DNA from: Megaustenia siamemsis
Taxonomy: Eukaryota > Mollusca > Gastropoda > Stylommatophora > Ariophantidae
NCBI GenBank assembly: GCA_032433765.1
Contig: JAVIAB010000059.1
Coordinates: forward strand, 56,009,103 to 56,073,102
Length of the DNA stretch: 64,000 nucleotides
Reading direction: 5' to 3'
Part shown: positions 1-11,300 of the stretch, one piece after another
Numbering within the stretch: position 1 is the first letter of the stretch
Layout of the letters: each line of letters begins with the position of its first letter
Position numbers and translations under genes: made by a program
Notes under the pieces: generated by a model
Told to the model about the DNA's origin: nothing
Database searches by the model: none
Seen by the model: the letters and a program-made list of their open reading frames with translations, nothing else

Positions 1-516
1 ACAAATTTCTATCTCGGCAGTTATTTATCATTTATGTTGATGACCTTCTGCCAATTCATTCTCTTAAGCTGTCTGTTATTTTTTCACTTTGCTTCCCTCT
101 ATCTCTTTGTTCCTCATTTTTTCCATTTGTTACAATATATATTCCAGCTGTTCTCTTCTCATTACATGACCAAAAAATGATGATTGTTTCTTCCTAATAT
201 TGGAAATTAGCTCTCTTTTTGCTTTGACCTCTTTCAGAACATTTTCATTACTCTTCTTAGCTGTCCATGGTATTCTCAATATTCTTCTGTCAAACCACAT
301 TTCTACAGACTCCAGTGATTTTCTTGTCTGTTGTCCTATTGTCCATGATTCACATCCATATGTTAAGACTGGCTCTACATAACATTTAAGGACAATTTTA
401 TCTAATCTTTGCATAAGGGCTATTAGGTCTTGTTCAGTTTCTGCTAAACCAAAGATGCCATTAACGAAGTACATATTACTGATAGCAATGCCACCAATAC
501 TGACAGACCTTTTCAT
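1..516 (-). mobile_element. Non-LTR retrotransposon fragment (RT C-terminus, family a)
   Basis: The minus strand reads VLKCYVEPVLTYGCESW, then LESVEMWFDRRILRIPW and SSFFGHVMRREQLEYI. This is the region after the RT core that ends in the RRILRIPW/GHVMRR signature. It continues off the left edge with the 3' end (NCRDR-like). Two further copies of the same family lie at 37735-38165 and 46790-47207. Non-functional remnant. Confidence 0.82.
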
Positions 517-716
517 GACCTTCTAGAGCACCCGCCATATTTCTATCCATGAAAATATAAAATACGGTAATTACAGTGAAGAAAGTTGATATAAACAAAT
601 TAAATTACTGTCTAGATAGAGTGTACAGTCTAGTAACCAAGAATAGCACTAAATGAGTAAAATCCAAACAATCTGAAAAGTAATTTCGGTTATGTCAGAA
701 TGCATGATTTCTTTCT

Positions 717-944
717 GGAGCCAGTAGTGGGTTGTAATGTACACTCCTATAAGGTATGGTGTCAGCTGGTAGCAAGGAGCCAGTAGTGGGTTGTAACGTA
801 CACTCCTATAAAGTATGGTGTCAGCTGGTAGCAAGGAGCCAGTAGTGGGTTGTAATGTACAGTCCTATAAGGTATGGTGTCAGCTGGTAGCGAGGAGTCA
901 GTAGTGGGTTGTAACGTACACTCCTATAAGGTATGGTGTCAGCT
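717..944. repeat. 60-bp minisatellite, about 4 copies
   Basis: Unit contains CCAGTAGTGGGTTGTAAYGT then ACACTCCTATAA and GTCAGCTGGTAGC. The same sequence occurs once, not tandem, on the minus strand at about 55255-55320, with matching flanks (CTTTACAAA, ACTGACGTTTC), so a dispersed element was locally amplified. Confidence 0.85.
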
Positions 945-1384
945 TTACAAAACAGGTACATAAAAAATACTGACGTTTCTACCTACACGCGGCTTTCTCC
1001 AGAAAACGAGAGCAACAACAACAAACAATGAAATACAGATAAACACTGCTATATCTAGGATGAGAAGGACAGGTAAGCCAAGGAGAAATAAACAAAGGGA
1101 TAGAGATGCAATGGTGAAACGAGATATGTACTATATATATCCGTAGGTAAAAATATATTTGTGAAATTATGTAAGTTAATATATATATATATATAACATT
1201 GAAGCGAGACTTAACTTTTGGCAAGTTCCATCAGCTCTCATCGAGAATGACCGTCACATTTAGGCGAAATGGGACGGATGGAGAAGGGTATGTTGAGAAA
1301 GTAGCCACGTGATTGGACGGGAGGCCAGACGAGGTCACAAAATAATGGAATTAGTTGAGAAGCAGTCAGGTGTGAAACAGGTGT

Positions 1385-1440
<56 letters not shown>

Positions 1441-1685
1441 AGTGTGGGAGCAAACAAACAAACCCGACATTCCTCAGAACGATGCAAAAAATGTGGCGTA
1501 ATCGGGGAATTATCAGGATGTGTGATACAAACCAAAAAATCGCCTTGGAGGGAACACGTCAGGTGGTAGAGGGTCAAAACAGAAGCAGTGAAGGTAACAG
1601 GGAGAGGGAAAAAGAAGGGGAAATGGGAGTGAAAGAAGGAAAAGAAGAAAGGGGAAGAAAAAGGTATTACCCGTAAGAAACTTTT
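945..1685. other. Low-complexity stretch with TA microsatellites
   Basis: (TA)n at 1178-1196 and 1391-1438, then purine-rich GGGA/GAAA sequence at 1580-1675. A similar purine-rich piece followed by TTACCCGTAA is at 4640-4720. No gene seen. Confidence 0.6.
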
Positions 1686-1885
1686 AAGTCAGCTCAGTAA
1701 ATGAGAGAGCAAAGTGCTTTCTTTTATAAGACAGTTCCATAAAATGACTAATATTAAAAGTCAGCTCAGTAAATGAGAGAACAAAGTGCTTTCTTTTATA
1801 AGACAGTTCCATAAAATGCCTCCTATTAAAAGTCAGTTCAGTAAATGAGAGAAGGAAATGTATCCTATTATAAGTATAAATTTTG
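1686..1885. repeat. Diverged outlier of the 30-bp minisatellite
   Basis: Three diverged units with AAGTCAGYTCAGTAAATGAG and TTATAAGACAGTTCC, related to the array at 2817-4200. The two blocks are separated by the retrotransposon fragment at 1897-2812. Confidence 0.75.
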
Positions 1886-1896
1886 CCTCCGTCAGT

Positions 1897-2812
1897 CATA
1901 GTTGGCTATGGATTTTTCAGCGCCCCTACAAATGTTATTTTTTTCTTTTCTGTTCTTTCGTCGTGTATTCTCTTTCTCTATGAATCTGTTTACTTCTTGT
2001 TTGAGGTGAACCTTTAGAGTGTGTTTCTAGAGATTGTGGTCTGTAGCTATGTCTTCCCATGCTGCAGGGTTTATGTTCAGAGTCTTCATGTCGCGTTTAC
2101 ACACATCTACAAATCGAAGTTTTGGGCGCCCCCTAGTTCTTTTACCATATGCCAGTTGTCCGCTGAGTATATCTTTTGGTACACGGCCATCTTTCATACG
2201 GTGTACATGGCCAAGCCAGCGTAACCTACGTTGTTTGCGCAGCGTGTAGATATTCGGGAGGCATGTGCAAGTCATGATCTCCACGTTTGTCATTTTATCC
2301 TTCCAGGTGATACCAAGAATATGGCGTAGACATCGCATATGGAATGCATTTAGCCTCCTCTCCTACTTTACATAGGTTGTCCAAGATTCGCTGCCATACA
2401 GGAGGATACTAATTATGCAGGCATTGTACACTGCGACTTTTGTTTTAATTGTCAGTTTGCTGTTTTGTCAGACACGCCTAGAAAGACGGACAAAGGTGGT
2501 AGCAGCTTTACAAATACGAGTGTAAATTTCTGTATCTAAAGATAGTCTGTCGCTGATGATGGACCCCAGGTAGTTATACTGCCGCGCGATATCAAGTTTA
2601 TAGTTGTCGATAGAGATTTCAGGTGTTGCTTCGACGTCCTGACCGAGTATGTTAGTTTTCTGCAAACTTATTGTTAGACCGAAGTCTCGGCAGGCATGCG
2701 GAAAGCGATGTACCATGCTCTGGAGTTCTTCCTGACTGTGCGTGACAAGTGCAGCGTCGTCAGCAAATAACAGATCTCTAATAGAGAAGTGTCTGACCTT
2801 AGACCTTGCCTA
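1897..2812 (-). mobile_element. Non-LTR retrotransposon fragment with FADD motif (family b)
   Basis: Minus-strand translation runs LLFADDAALVTHSQEEL, TISLQKTNILGQD, YNYLGSIISDRLSLD, ILLYGSESW, HMRCLRHILGI, LRWLGHVHRM, GRPKLRF. It covers the end of the RT catalytic core (FADD near 2755-2770) to the C-terminus. Two in-frame stops (about 2467 and 2342) interrupt it, and the 5' part is missing. A truncated, dead copy, but the longest continuous RT piece here after 35060-35915. Confidence 0.85.
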
Positions 2813-2816
2813 TTGT

Positions 2817-4200
2817 AAAACAGTTCCATAACATGTCTCATATTATAAGACAGATCAGTAAATGAGAAGAAAATGTCTGCTATTATAAGTCAGTTCAGTA
2901 AAATGTCTCCTATTATAAGTCAGTTCAGTAAAATGTCTATTATTATAAGTCAGTTCAGTAAAATGTCTCCTATTATAAATCAGTTCAGTAAAATGTCTCC
3001 TATTATAAATCAGTTCAGTAAAATGTCTCATATTATAAGTCAGTTCAGTAAATTGTCTCATATTATAAATCAGTTCAGTAAAATGTCTCATATTATAAGT
3101 CAGTTCAGTAAAATGTCTCATATTATAAGTCAGTTCAGTAAAATGTCTCATATTATAAGTCAGTTCAGTAAAATGTCTCATATTATAAGTCAGTTCAGTA
3201 AAATGTCTAATTTTTTAAGTCAGTTCATTAAAATGTCTCATATTATAATTCAGTTCAGTAAAATGTCTCATATTATAAGTCAGTTCAGTAAAATGTCTAA
3301 TTTTTGTAAAAAGTCAGTTAAGTAAAATGTCTCCTATTATAAGTCAGTTCAGTAAAATGTATCCTTTTATAAATCAGTTCAGTAAAATGTCTCATATTAT
3401 AAGACAGTTCAGTAAAATGTCTCATATTATAAGTCAGTTCAGTAAAATGTCTCATATTATTAGTCAGTTCAGTAAAATGTCTCATATTATAAGTCAGTTC
3501 AGTAAATTGTCTCATATTATAAGTCAGTTCAGTAAAATGTCTCATATTATAAGTCAGTTCAGTAAAATGTCTCATATTATAAGTCAGTTCAGTAAAATGT
3601 CTAATTTTTTAAGTCAGTTCATTAAAATGTCTCATATTATAAGTCAGTTCAGTAAAATGTCTCATATTATAAGTCAGTTCAGTAAAATGTCTAATTTTTT
3701 AAGTCAGATCAGTAAAATGTCTCATATTATAAGTCAGTTCAGTAAAATGTCTAATTTTTAAGTCAGTTCATTAAAATGTCTCATATTATAAGTCAGTTCA
3801 GTAAAATGTCTCCTATTATAAGTCAGTTCAGTAAAATGTCCCATATTATAAGTCAGTTCAGTAAAATGTCTGCTATTATAAGTCAGTTCAGTAAAATGTC
3901 TCCTATTATAAGTCAGTTCAGTAAAATGTCTAATATTATAAGTCAGTTCAGTAAAATGTCTAATTTTTGTAAAAAGTCAGTTCTGTAAAAATGTCTGCTA
4001 TTATAAGTCAGTTCTGTAAAAATGTCCGCTATTATAAGTCAGTTCTGTAAAAATGTCTGCTATTATAAGTCAGTTCTGTAAAAATGTCTGCTATTATAAG
4101 TCAGTTCTGTAAAAATGTCTGCTATTATATGGTCAGTTCTGTAAAAATGTTTGCTATTATAAGTCAGTTCTGTAAAAATGTCTGCTATTATAAGTCAGGT
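2817..4200. repeat. 30-bp minisatellite, about 46 copies
   Basis: Unit AAGTCAGTTCAGTAAAATGT plus CTCATATTAT. From about 3970 the unit changes to a 31-bp variant with TTCTGTAAAAATGTCTGC. Open frames on both strands come from the 30-bp period and are not genes. Confidence 0.95.
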
Positions 4201-4202
4201 CA

Positions 4203-4570
4203 GGAGGCGAAGGCGCGCCTCACAGCACAGAGCTGGAAGTTGTCAGCTACCCACAGCTGATGGTTTGCGCCAGGATCGGTGAACCAGAACCATTCAGACC
4301 CTGCTCCACCTCTCCGCGGTGCCTCTAGTAACAGACTAACCTGTCTAGTCTGGCCAAGCGAGTAGGGTTCGAAGAGGGAAGACAACCCGGTTCTCAAAAA
4401 TGTCGTGCTGAAGTCGGATGTGTTGGGCCGAAATTCGCAAATATCACAGTAATACTGCAAACCACAATACAACGCAGACACACCCACTTAACGTCCTTTT
4501 AAGGACAGATGATGAAGAGGAATATTCTAGTCTACCAGAATACTCTAGAATACTTTAGTCATCTGGTGAA
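4203..4570 (-). mobile_element. SINE-E copy (about 370 bp)
   Basis: Nearly the same sequence as 38751-39146, which has clear target duplications. Landmarks on the plus strand: GGAGGCGAAGGCGCGCC, CAGGATCGGTGAACCAGAAC, CTGGCCAAGCGAG, TAACGTCCTTTTAAGG. The insertion lies in the 30-bp minisatellite, which reappears at 4571-4615. Confidence 0.78.
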
Positions 4571-5621
4571 CACAAGCAAGCAATTCAGTTCAGTAAATGA
4601 GAGAAGAAAATGTAAACTAATTTCTAGATGTTTCCTTTAAAAAAGGATGGGATATGGGAGTGAAAGGAGGAAAGGAATGGGAGGGGTAATGGAGGAAGAG
4701 AGAGGGGTTACCCGTAAAAAGGAAATCGTTGATGCCCCGTGGGGTGAGGCAACCCATATTGGCAATTAGACGATTCTCTAAAGTGAATCGGCTGCAGCTG
4801 TCAGAAGAACATGACACCAAGCTAGTAACTAGGACTTCCTCATTACCTTGATGGCTCTGAGAGTTGACGTGCGATGATATTGGGGTGTCTGCATCTCGAG
4901 CGATATTTTCCTGCCCCATGGTTTAGCTCTAATGATTACATATTACATACACTAATGTCGTGTTTCACGTTGAAAATGATAAATTGTGTTATTTTGTTTA
5001 AAATTATTATTTGTTTTTTTTTTTGCGATTAATTTGAGTTCAGTTTTAATAAAACAAATATAAATGGTTTTCTTGTATCACAAAATGAACTCGGTGTTTT
5101 TGCAACAATAAAGGGGCGACAATTAGATCCATCTCTCCTATACTTTAAACTGTGTCTTAAATCCCTTTGGATGTCGGTACAATGATGATAGTCTGCAATT
5201 CGCTTTATTTTATTATCCATTATTCACATCTATATAAAAACACATGGCATGAGCCAGTTATGACGTTCTCTTCCATGACTTGTCACCATGCAACAGATGA
5301 TGTTGCTCTTAAGTCAGGAGCCATACATTGAAATATGACAAATAATAAACATAACATAACAAAAAAAACGGAACATAACAAAACATAAAACTAGAAAGTT
5401 CTCAAATTAGGCAAATGAGAGAAGACATAAAAGAGCCCCAAGTGAGTAAAATAAAGGTAAAGAGAAAGCATAAACATAATCTAATGTAGGAAACAAGCAC
5501 GCGTCATTTCAGTAAATAGGTAAACATGATTTCGCTATTTGGTTTTTAAAAAAATGCTAACTGACAAAAAAGCAATATCTGAGTCTGATTTGTTTCTTTC
5601 AAAGTGTTCTATTCTTGCGTC
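4571..5621. other. No recognised gene
   Basis: A 100-codon minus-strand frame (4617-4919, MGQENIARDADTPISSH...) has mixed, non-repetitive composition and could be a retroelement remnant, but I cannot assign it. The rest is AT-rich and unassigned. Confidence 0.4.
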
Positions 5622-6797
5622 GGTAATACAAGAATCTAAATCTTTCTAAATTGTTTCGCCTTGTGGGCAATACTAGAATCTAAATCTTTATAAATTGTTT
5701 CGCCTTGTGGGCAATACTAGAATTTAAAACTTTCTAAATTGTTTCGCTTTGTGGGCAATACTAGAATTTAAATCGTTCTAAACTGTTTCACTTTGTGGGC
5801 AATACTAGAATCTAAATCGTTCTAAATTGTTTCGTCATGTGTGCAATACTAGAATCTAAATCTTTCAAAATTGTTTCGCCTTGTGGGCAATATTAGAATT
5901 TAAATCTTTCTAAATTGTTTCGCCTTGTGGGCAATACTAGAATTTAAATCGCTCTAAATTGTTTCACCTTGTGGGCAATACTAGAATCTAAATCTTTCTA
6001 AATTGTTTCGTCATGTGTGCAATACCAGAATCTAAATCTTTCTAAATTGTTTCGCCTTGTCGGCAATACTAGAATTTAAATCGTTCTAAATTGTTTCGCC
6101 ATGTGGGCAATACTAGAATCTAAATCTTTCTAAATTGTTTCGCATTGTGGGCAATACTAGAATTTAAATCTTTCTAAATTGTTTCGCCTTGTGGGCAATA
6201 CTAGAATCTAAATCTTTCTAAATTGTTTCGCTTTGTGGGCAATACTAGAATTTAAATCGTTCTAAATTGTTTCACGTTTTGGGCAATACTAGAAGCTAAA
6301 TCGTTCTAAATTGTTTCGTCATGTGGGCAATACTAGAATCTAAATCTTTCTAAATTGTTTCGCTTTGTGGGCAATACTAGAATCTAAATCTTTCTAAATT
6401 GTTTCGCCTTGTGGGCAATACTGGAATTTAAATCTTTCTAAATTGTTTCGTCTTGTGGGCAATGCTAGAATTTAATTATTTCTAAACTGTTTCACCTTGT
6501 GGGCAATACTAGAATCTAAATCGTTCTAAATTGTTTCACCTTGTGGGCAATACTAGAATTTAAATCTTTCTAAATTGTTTCGCCTTGTGGGCAATGCTAG
6601 AATTTAATTATTTCTAAATTGTTTCACCTTGTGGGCAATACTAGAATTTAAATCTTTCTAAATTGTTTCGCCTTGTGGGCAATTGTAGAATTTAATTATT
6701 TCTAAATTATTTCGTCTCGTGGGCAATACTAGAACTAAATCTTTCTAAATTGTTTCACCTTGTGGGCAATACTAGAATTTAAATGTTTCTAAATTGT
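5622..6797. repeat. 44-bp minisatellite, about 27 copies
   Basis: Unit AATACTAGAATCTAAATC, TTTCTAAATTGTTTCG, CCTTGTGGGC. It lies just downstream of the LRR-1 stop, ending about 230 bp beyond it. Confidence 0.95.
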
Positions 6798-7028
6798 GGG
6801 TTGGTCAGGACAGACACATTTTCTGTGTCCCAGTTACAAATTGTAAAGCATGTGTTGTCAAACTTTAATGTAAGCAAACACACGAGAGCACAAAGTAAAC
6901 AAAAATTGAGAACGGTTGTGAAGAACTGATCGTGTCGTGGTAAGACAGATATGCTGTACAGGTTACAGGGCCATACAACTAGTACTTTGGTGACCAAATA
7001 TATGGATAATCACACTGTCAACGGCTCT

Positions 7029-8303
7029 TTACGGTGGGCAGTATCGGCTAAGCTTGGAGAAGAAATCGTAAATACTAATCAGGCCACAATTACCCTGAAC
7101 GTTGACACTCGCCAGAGATAGAATCCAATTTGTTAAGTTTCGCTCCTGGCAGGTACATACGAGGCTTGGGGTGTCGCTCATGTCTAGAACATACAAACTA
7201 GTGAGCGAGTTGAGAGCTAGAGGCATACGAGTTAGATGGGAACTGCTAAGATCAATTTCATTCAAGAAACCCAGGTTTATGAATGCTTTGTTGGAGATTG
7301 CTGCAATGGGGTTGTTGTTTAAGTGGAGACTTGATATTTTACAATTAACCGGAAAGCTGTTGTCTGTTAATTCTCTTATAAGGTTGTATCCTAGGTCAGC
7401 TTCTGTTGCTGAGAGCGGAATGTCTGATGCTCGAATCTGTGTGATAGAGTTTGAGGATAGAGTGAGTTCAGGTACATACTTTAAGGTTGTCAGGACGCTG
7501 GGTATAGCCGGAAGTAAGTTGTAGCTAAAAAAAACGTCACTAACAGTGGCTGGGAGACCTCCAGAATAAGGGTCAGACAATCTGTTATGGCTGAAATCCA
7601 ACATCCCAACGAGTTCCAGAAAAGTAATGTTTGGTATAGCAGTTAACCGGTTAAAGTTTAGCTCAAGCGTGGCGAGAGAGTCTTTGTAATGATACAGTAC
7701 GTTACTTATATGGCTGGCGTCGGAGACCATGTTGTTGCTTAGCAACAAAGCTGTTAGCTTACTCCCCTGAGGTAGGTATGTCAAGTCCACAATCTTGTTC
7801 TGTTGAATGTCCAGATTCTGTAGAGCTGTTAACTTCGACAATGTTTTAGGGACGGCAGTTAGTTCGTTGTTGGCTATAGACAAAGTAACTAGCGTGCTGG
7901 CTACATTGTCCAGAGCGTTGTCCGGGACTGACGAGATAGAGCCTCCAGTGATGGTCAGTGTGGTGAGGCGAGTGAATGATTGGATCCAGGTTGGCCATGA
8001 CGTCATGTTGCCAGCACTTTCTAGATCAAGTGTAAGTAGAGTCTGTCCAATATTGCGCATGACGTCATTGTTCCAGTCTGCGATATTTGCGTTTTGTATA
8101 GTTAACGATGTGAGGGCCCTTAGATTGCGAAATGCGTTAGGGATTCTCGTAAAACCTGGCCAGGAGAATGTGAGGGTGTCAAGCGTGGCAGTGGACGCAT
8201 CAAAAGCTGTGTCCGATATGTTGGTGGTTGGGTTTTCTATGAAAGCTATTGATGTCAAGTTTGGAGGCAGGCTCCCGGCCGGTATGTCTGTTATTTGGTT
8301 CAT
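7029..8303 (-). CDS. LRR-1 exon 3 (LRR body and C-terminal cap)
   Basis: The exon opens after a TCTTCAG acceptor at 8304-8310 with ATGAACCAAATAAC and runs 424 codons to TAA at 7029. The open frame extends upstream of 8303, but those codons are intronic: joining exon 2 here makes a proper LxLxxNxIxxIP repeat (LNLN + MNQITDIP). Repeats such as LxxLxIxxNxLxxVP and LDFSHNRLSDPYSG are readable throughout. Several NxS/T sites are present. Confidence 0.9.
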   Translation of the reverse strand: MNQITDIPAGSLPPNLTSIAFIENPTTNISDTAFDASTATLDTLTFSWPGFTRIPNAFRNLRALTSLTIQNANIADWNNDVMRNIGQTLLTLDLESAGNMTSWPTWIQSFTRLTTLTITGGSISSVPDNALDNVASTLVTLSIANNELTAVPKTLSKLTALQNLDIQQNKIVDLTYLPQGSKLTALLLSNNMVSDASHISNVLYHYKDSLATLELNFNRLTAIPNITFLELVGMLDFSHNRLSDPYSGGLPATVSDVFFSYNLLPAIPSVLTTLKYVPELTLSSNSITQIRASDIPLSATEADLGYNLIRELTDNSFPVNCKISSLHLNNNPIAAISNKAFINLGFLNEIDLSSSHLTRMPLALNSLTSLYVLDMSDTPSLVCTCQERNLTNWILSLASVNVQGNCGLISIYDFFSKLSRYCPP

Positions 8304-11300
8304 CTGAAGATAACAATGTGAGAGCATGAACGGTTATTGACGATCATCACTTCAGGTGTATCGATATAATAAGCTAATTATATGTTTACACCGCTCCATG
8401 TACTTCACTTCCCGTGTGTTACCGGTGCCTTTTTAGGAGGGAAGTAAAGAATAGTGACACTGTGATCTTCCAAGCATGTCGTAAGAGGCGACTATGGAGG
8501 TTGATCGATGGCACAACAAGCTGTCATTGTAAAAAGTATTATTATGGAAACAGAGATCATAGATTTTAGAAGCAGTGATTTCTACAATATGTGCCATTTT
8601 GGCACGCAAGGTTTCTGTTTTTGAGATTGTGGTTCTGCCCTATGTACCGTCTTCGGCTCGAAAGGTCAATTGATAGATATAGATAGATATATGTACTTCA
8701 CTGTTGGTGACAAACTGTGTCTACATGTGCAGGTTCATTCTCAAGGGACTACGTTTTTGTTCCTGTTATTTCTTTATTTATTTTCTAGTTACCTCATCTC
8801 ACGGAGAAATATAATGTAAGTCACTATCCAAGATTTCCTGAACACAAAACAAAACTTCATGCACATGTCAGTGTGGGCGGTATACACGTATTCGTGTAGT
8901 TACACGTGTCTCAGACTTTTCACGGGTAGATAATAACGGCAAGGTTAATCCACGTAAATGGTGCAAGAAAATAATGTATCACAGGTAAATGGAAAGTCAG
9001 TGTACGGACGTAATCGTTGAAATAAAGATGCCAGTTCAACAGAAACATTTTTTTTTCACGTTGCGAAGTTTGAATCTACAACAGCCAGCAATAGCTAACG
9101 TTTAGTGATGTTACCTGTCGGAACTACTATATTACTTGTATCTCAACATTTTAATGCTCATCGGAACATATTTGACCAGGCATTAAAGATCGTTATCACA
9201 AACTTGATCCACTGCTGATCGCCACAATTGTGAAGTCCACCAGTTATCTTCCATTTATAAGGCCATTTCACTTGATTCCTGCATCCTCCAAAATGTTCTA
9301 TGCAGGCAAATTAGACGTCATCAATTCCTTCCTAGATGTGGGAAGGGCACAGGACTTCGACAACCACGAGTACACGTCACTCCTTCGGATGATAGAGATG
9401 GGAGTTAAGATAGGTACTGGAGTCGTCAGTCGCTGGACACTGCGGGACTGGCTGAGGAGGGGATCTAAGCACATTTGAACATGTTCGGAGAGCTATGATA
9501 ATGATCCGAAAATAACCTCAATAACACAATAATTTTAACAAACTAAACAAGTCTTTGGAGATCGAAAATACTTAGCAAGCACGAGGGAATGAGATTATCT
9601 TTTGCCTGATATCCAAGCTAATATATGATGAGATAGAGATGCACTCACGGTCTAGCGAATAGACATTTGTACTGAATTAAATTATAATAAATGAAATAAG
9701 AGTGCACATTAGCTAGATACGGAGAAGATGCTGGAGATACATCGATCATGTGCTCACAGTACACAAATAAAAGACTTCATATTAGGCTTTATGTGGGCAC
9801 TGGGCGTCAAAATAAAGCAAGGAATGCCAAAAGAAACTCAAGTGTAATTAAAAGAGAGGTTTCAAATATGGCGTAAAAAACACAAGGAAAAATCTAGATT
9901 TTATATTATATTATATTATATTATATTATATTATATTATATTATATTATATTATATTATTTATTATATTATATTATATTATATTATATTATATTATATTA
10001 CATTATATTACATTACATTATATTATATTATATTATATTATATTATATTATATTATATTATATTATATTATATTATATTATATTATATTATATTATATTA
10101 TATTATATTATATTATATTATATTATATTATATTATATTATATTATATTATATTATATTATATTATATTATATTATATTATATTATATTATATTATATTA
10201 TATTATATTATATTATTATTTGTAACATTGTTATTTGCTACAAAACAAAAATAAAAAAATGCGCATCAAGGAACCTTTCAATAATAATTTGACAGCAATG
10301 TATCTATATTTGTTGTTGTTGTTGCGTTCGCCAGCTTTCAACTCTGACGAAGTCCCTAGAGACTAGGAACTGAATTTTGCGTGTTAATCTATTTTTCCCT
10401 GGCAGTCGTGTGCACAGAGGTCCCTTGCCGCACAGGCAGATAACTCCGACTTCGGAGGTACTCATGTTTTTTCTATCGATGAGTAAGTGACCTTTCAAGC
10501 CGGGCCTCGCTGCTGAGACCAGGGGTGGTTGTCGCAGAGAGAAATCATAAATATAAATCCCAACTGGTGTAGCCGAGATTTGAACCCACAACCTCTCTGT
10601 CCCGAGGCCAGCGTCTTGTCTCGAGACCAACCAGTCCCCCGTGGACTTGGAATATGAGGAAACTGCAACAAGGAACACTTTGTAATTATATAGAGACGGA
10701 AATTGTACAAAGAAAAAGTAACTCACGTTTAGATTAAGAATTGGGTAGTATGTTGATGAAGGCACTATGGTCGGGACTTTTGTTAATCCTCTGTTCTCAC
10801 AGTTGATGGTCGTGTCAGTACAAGTACATTCCTGAAAACAAAACGCTACATATAAATATATATATTCTATTGAACTATGTATTAGTTTGTCTGATGTCAT
10901 CTTCATTAATTTGGTCATGTTCTGTACTCTGGTAGGTAATTCTGTGTATCAACCTGTTTATATGCGGAATATACCTTTAGGCAGTCTATCACTTTATAAA
11001 AATTCATTATAACACACTTCTATTTATTCTTTTCTATTCAATTCTTTTCTGATATGTTCTTCTCTGTTATATTATATTATGTTATGTTACGATAATCATC
11101 ACATCATTCCCAACACATCCATGGGTGCTCCGATCTTCTGCTCAAAAAGTTTAACAGCGAGTAACTGTGCCCGTTCGGTGTTGGTTGAGTGTCCTATCTA
11201 TTCGTCCAGAAAATCGATCTGTTCTGACATTATTATTGACCCACCAGTGCAATCAGTTTAAATAGCTATTCCTTTTTCACTTCCTTCAAAGTCATTCAAT

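Noticed and set aside
2855..3988. MSHIISQFSK and MRHFTELTYN repeat proteins
   Set aside because: 30-bp minisatellite; both strands open.
7102..8307. Plus-strand frames of 140 and 166 codons opposite LRR-1 exon 3
   Set aside because: Antisense shadows of the LRR exon; the same shadows occur opposite the other copies.
10304..10918. 204-codon minus-strand frame containing the LRRNT sequence
   Set aside because: Only 10727-10831 is exon; the remainder is intron and SINE-C read through. Splice sites and paralogs define the exon.
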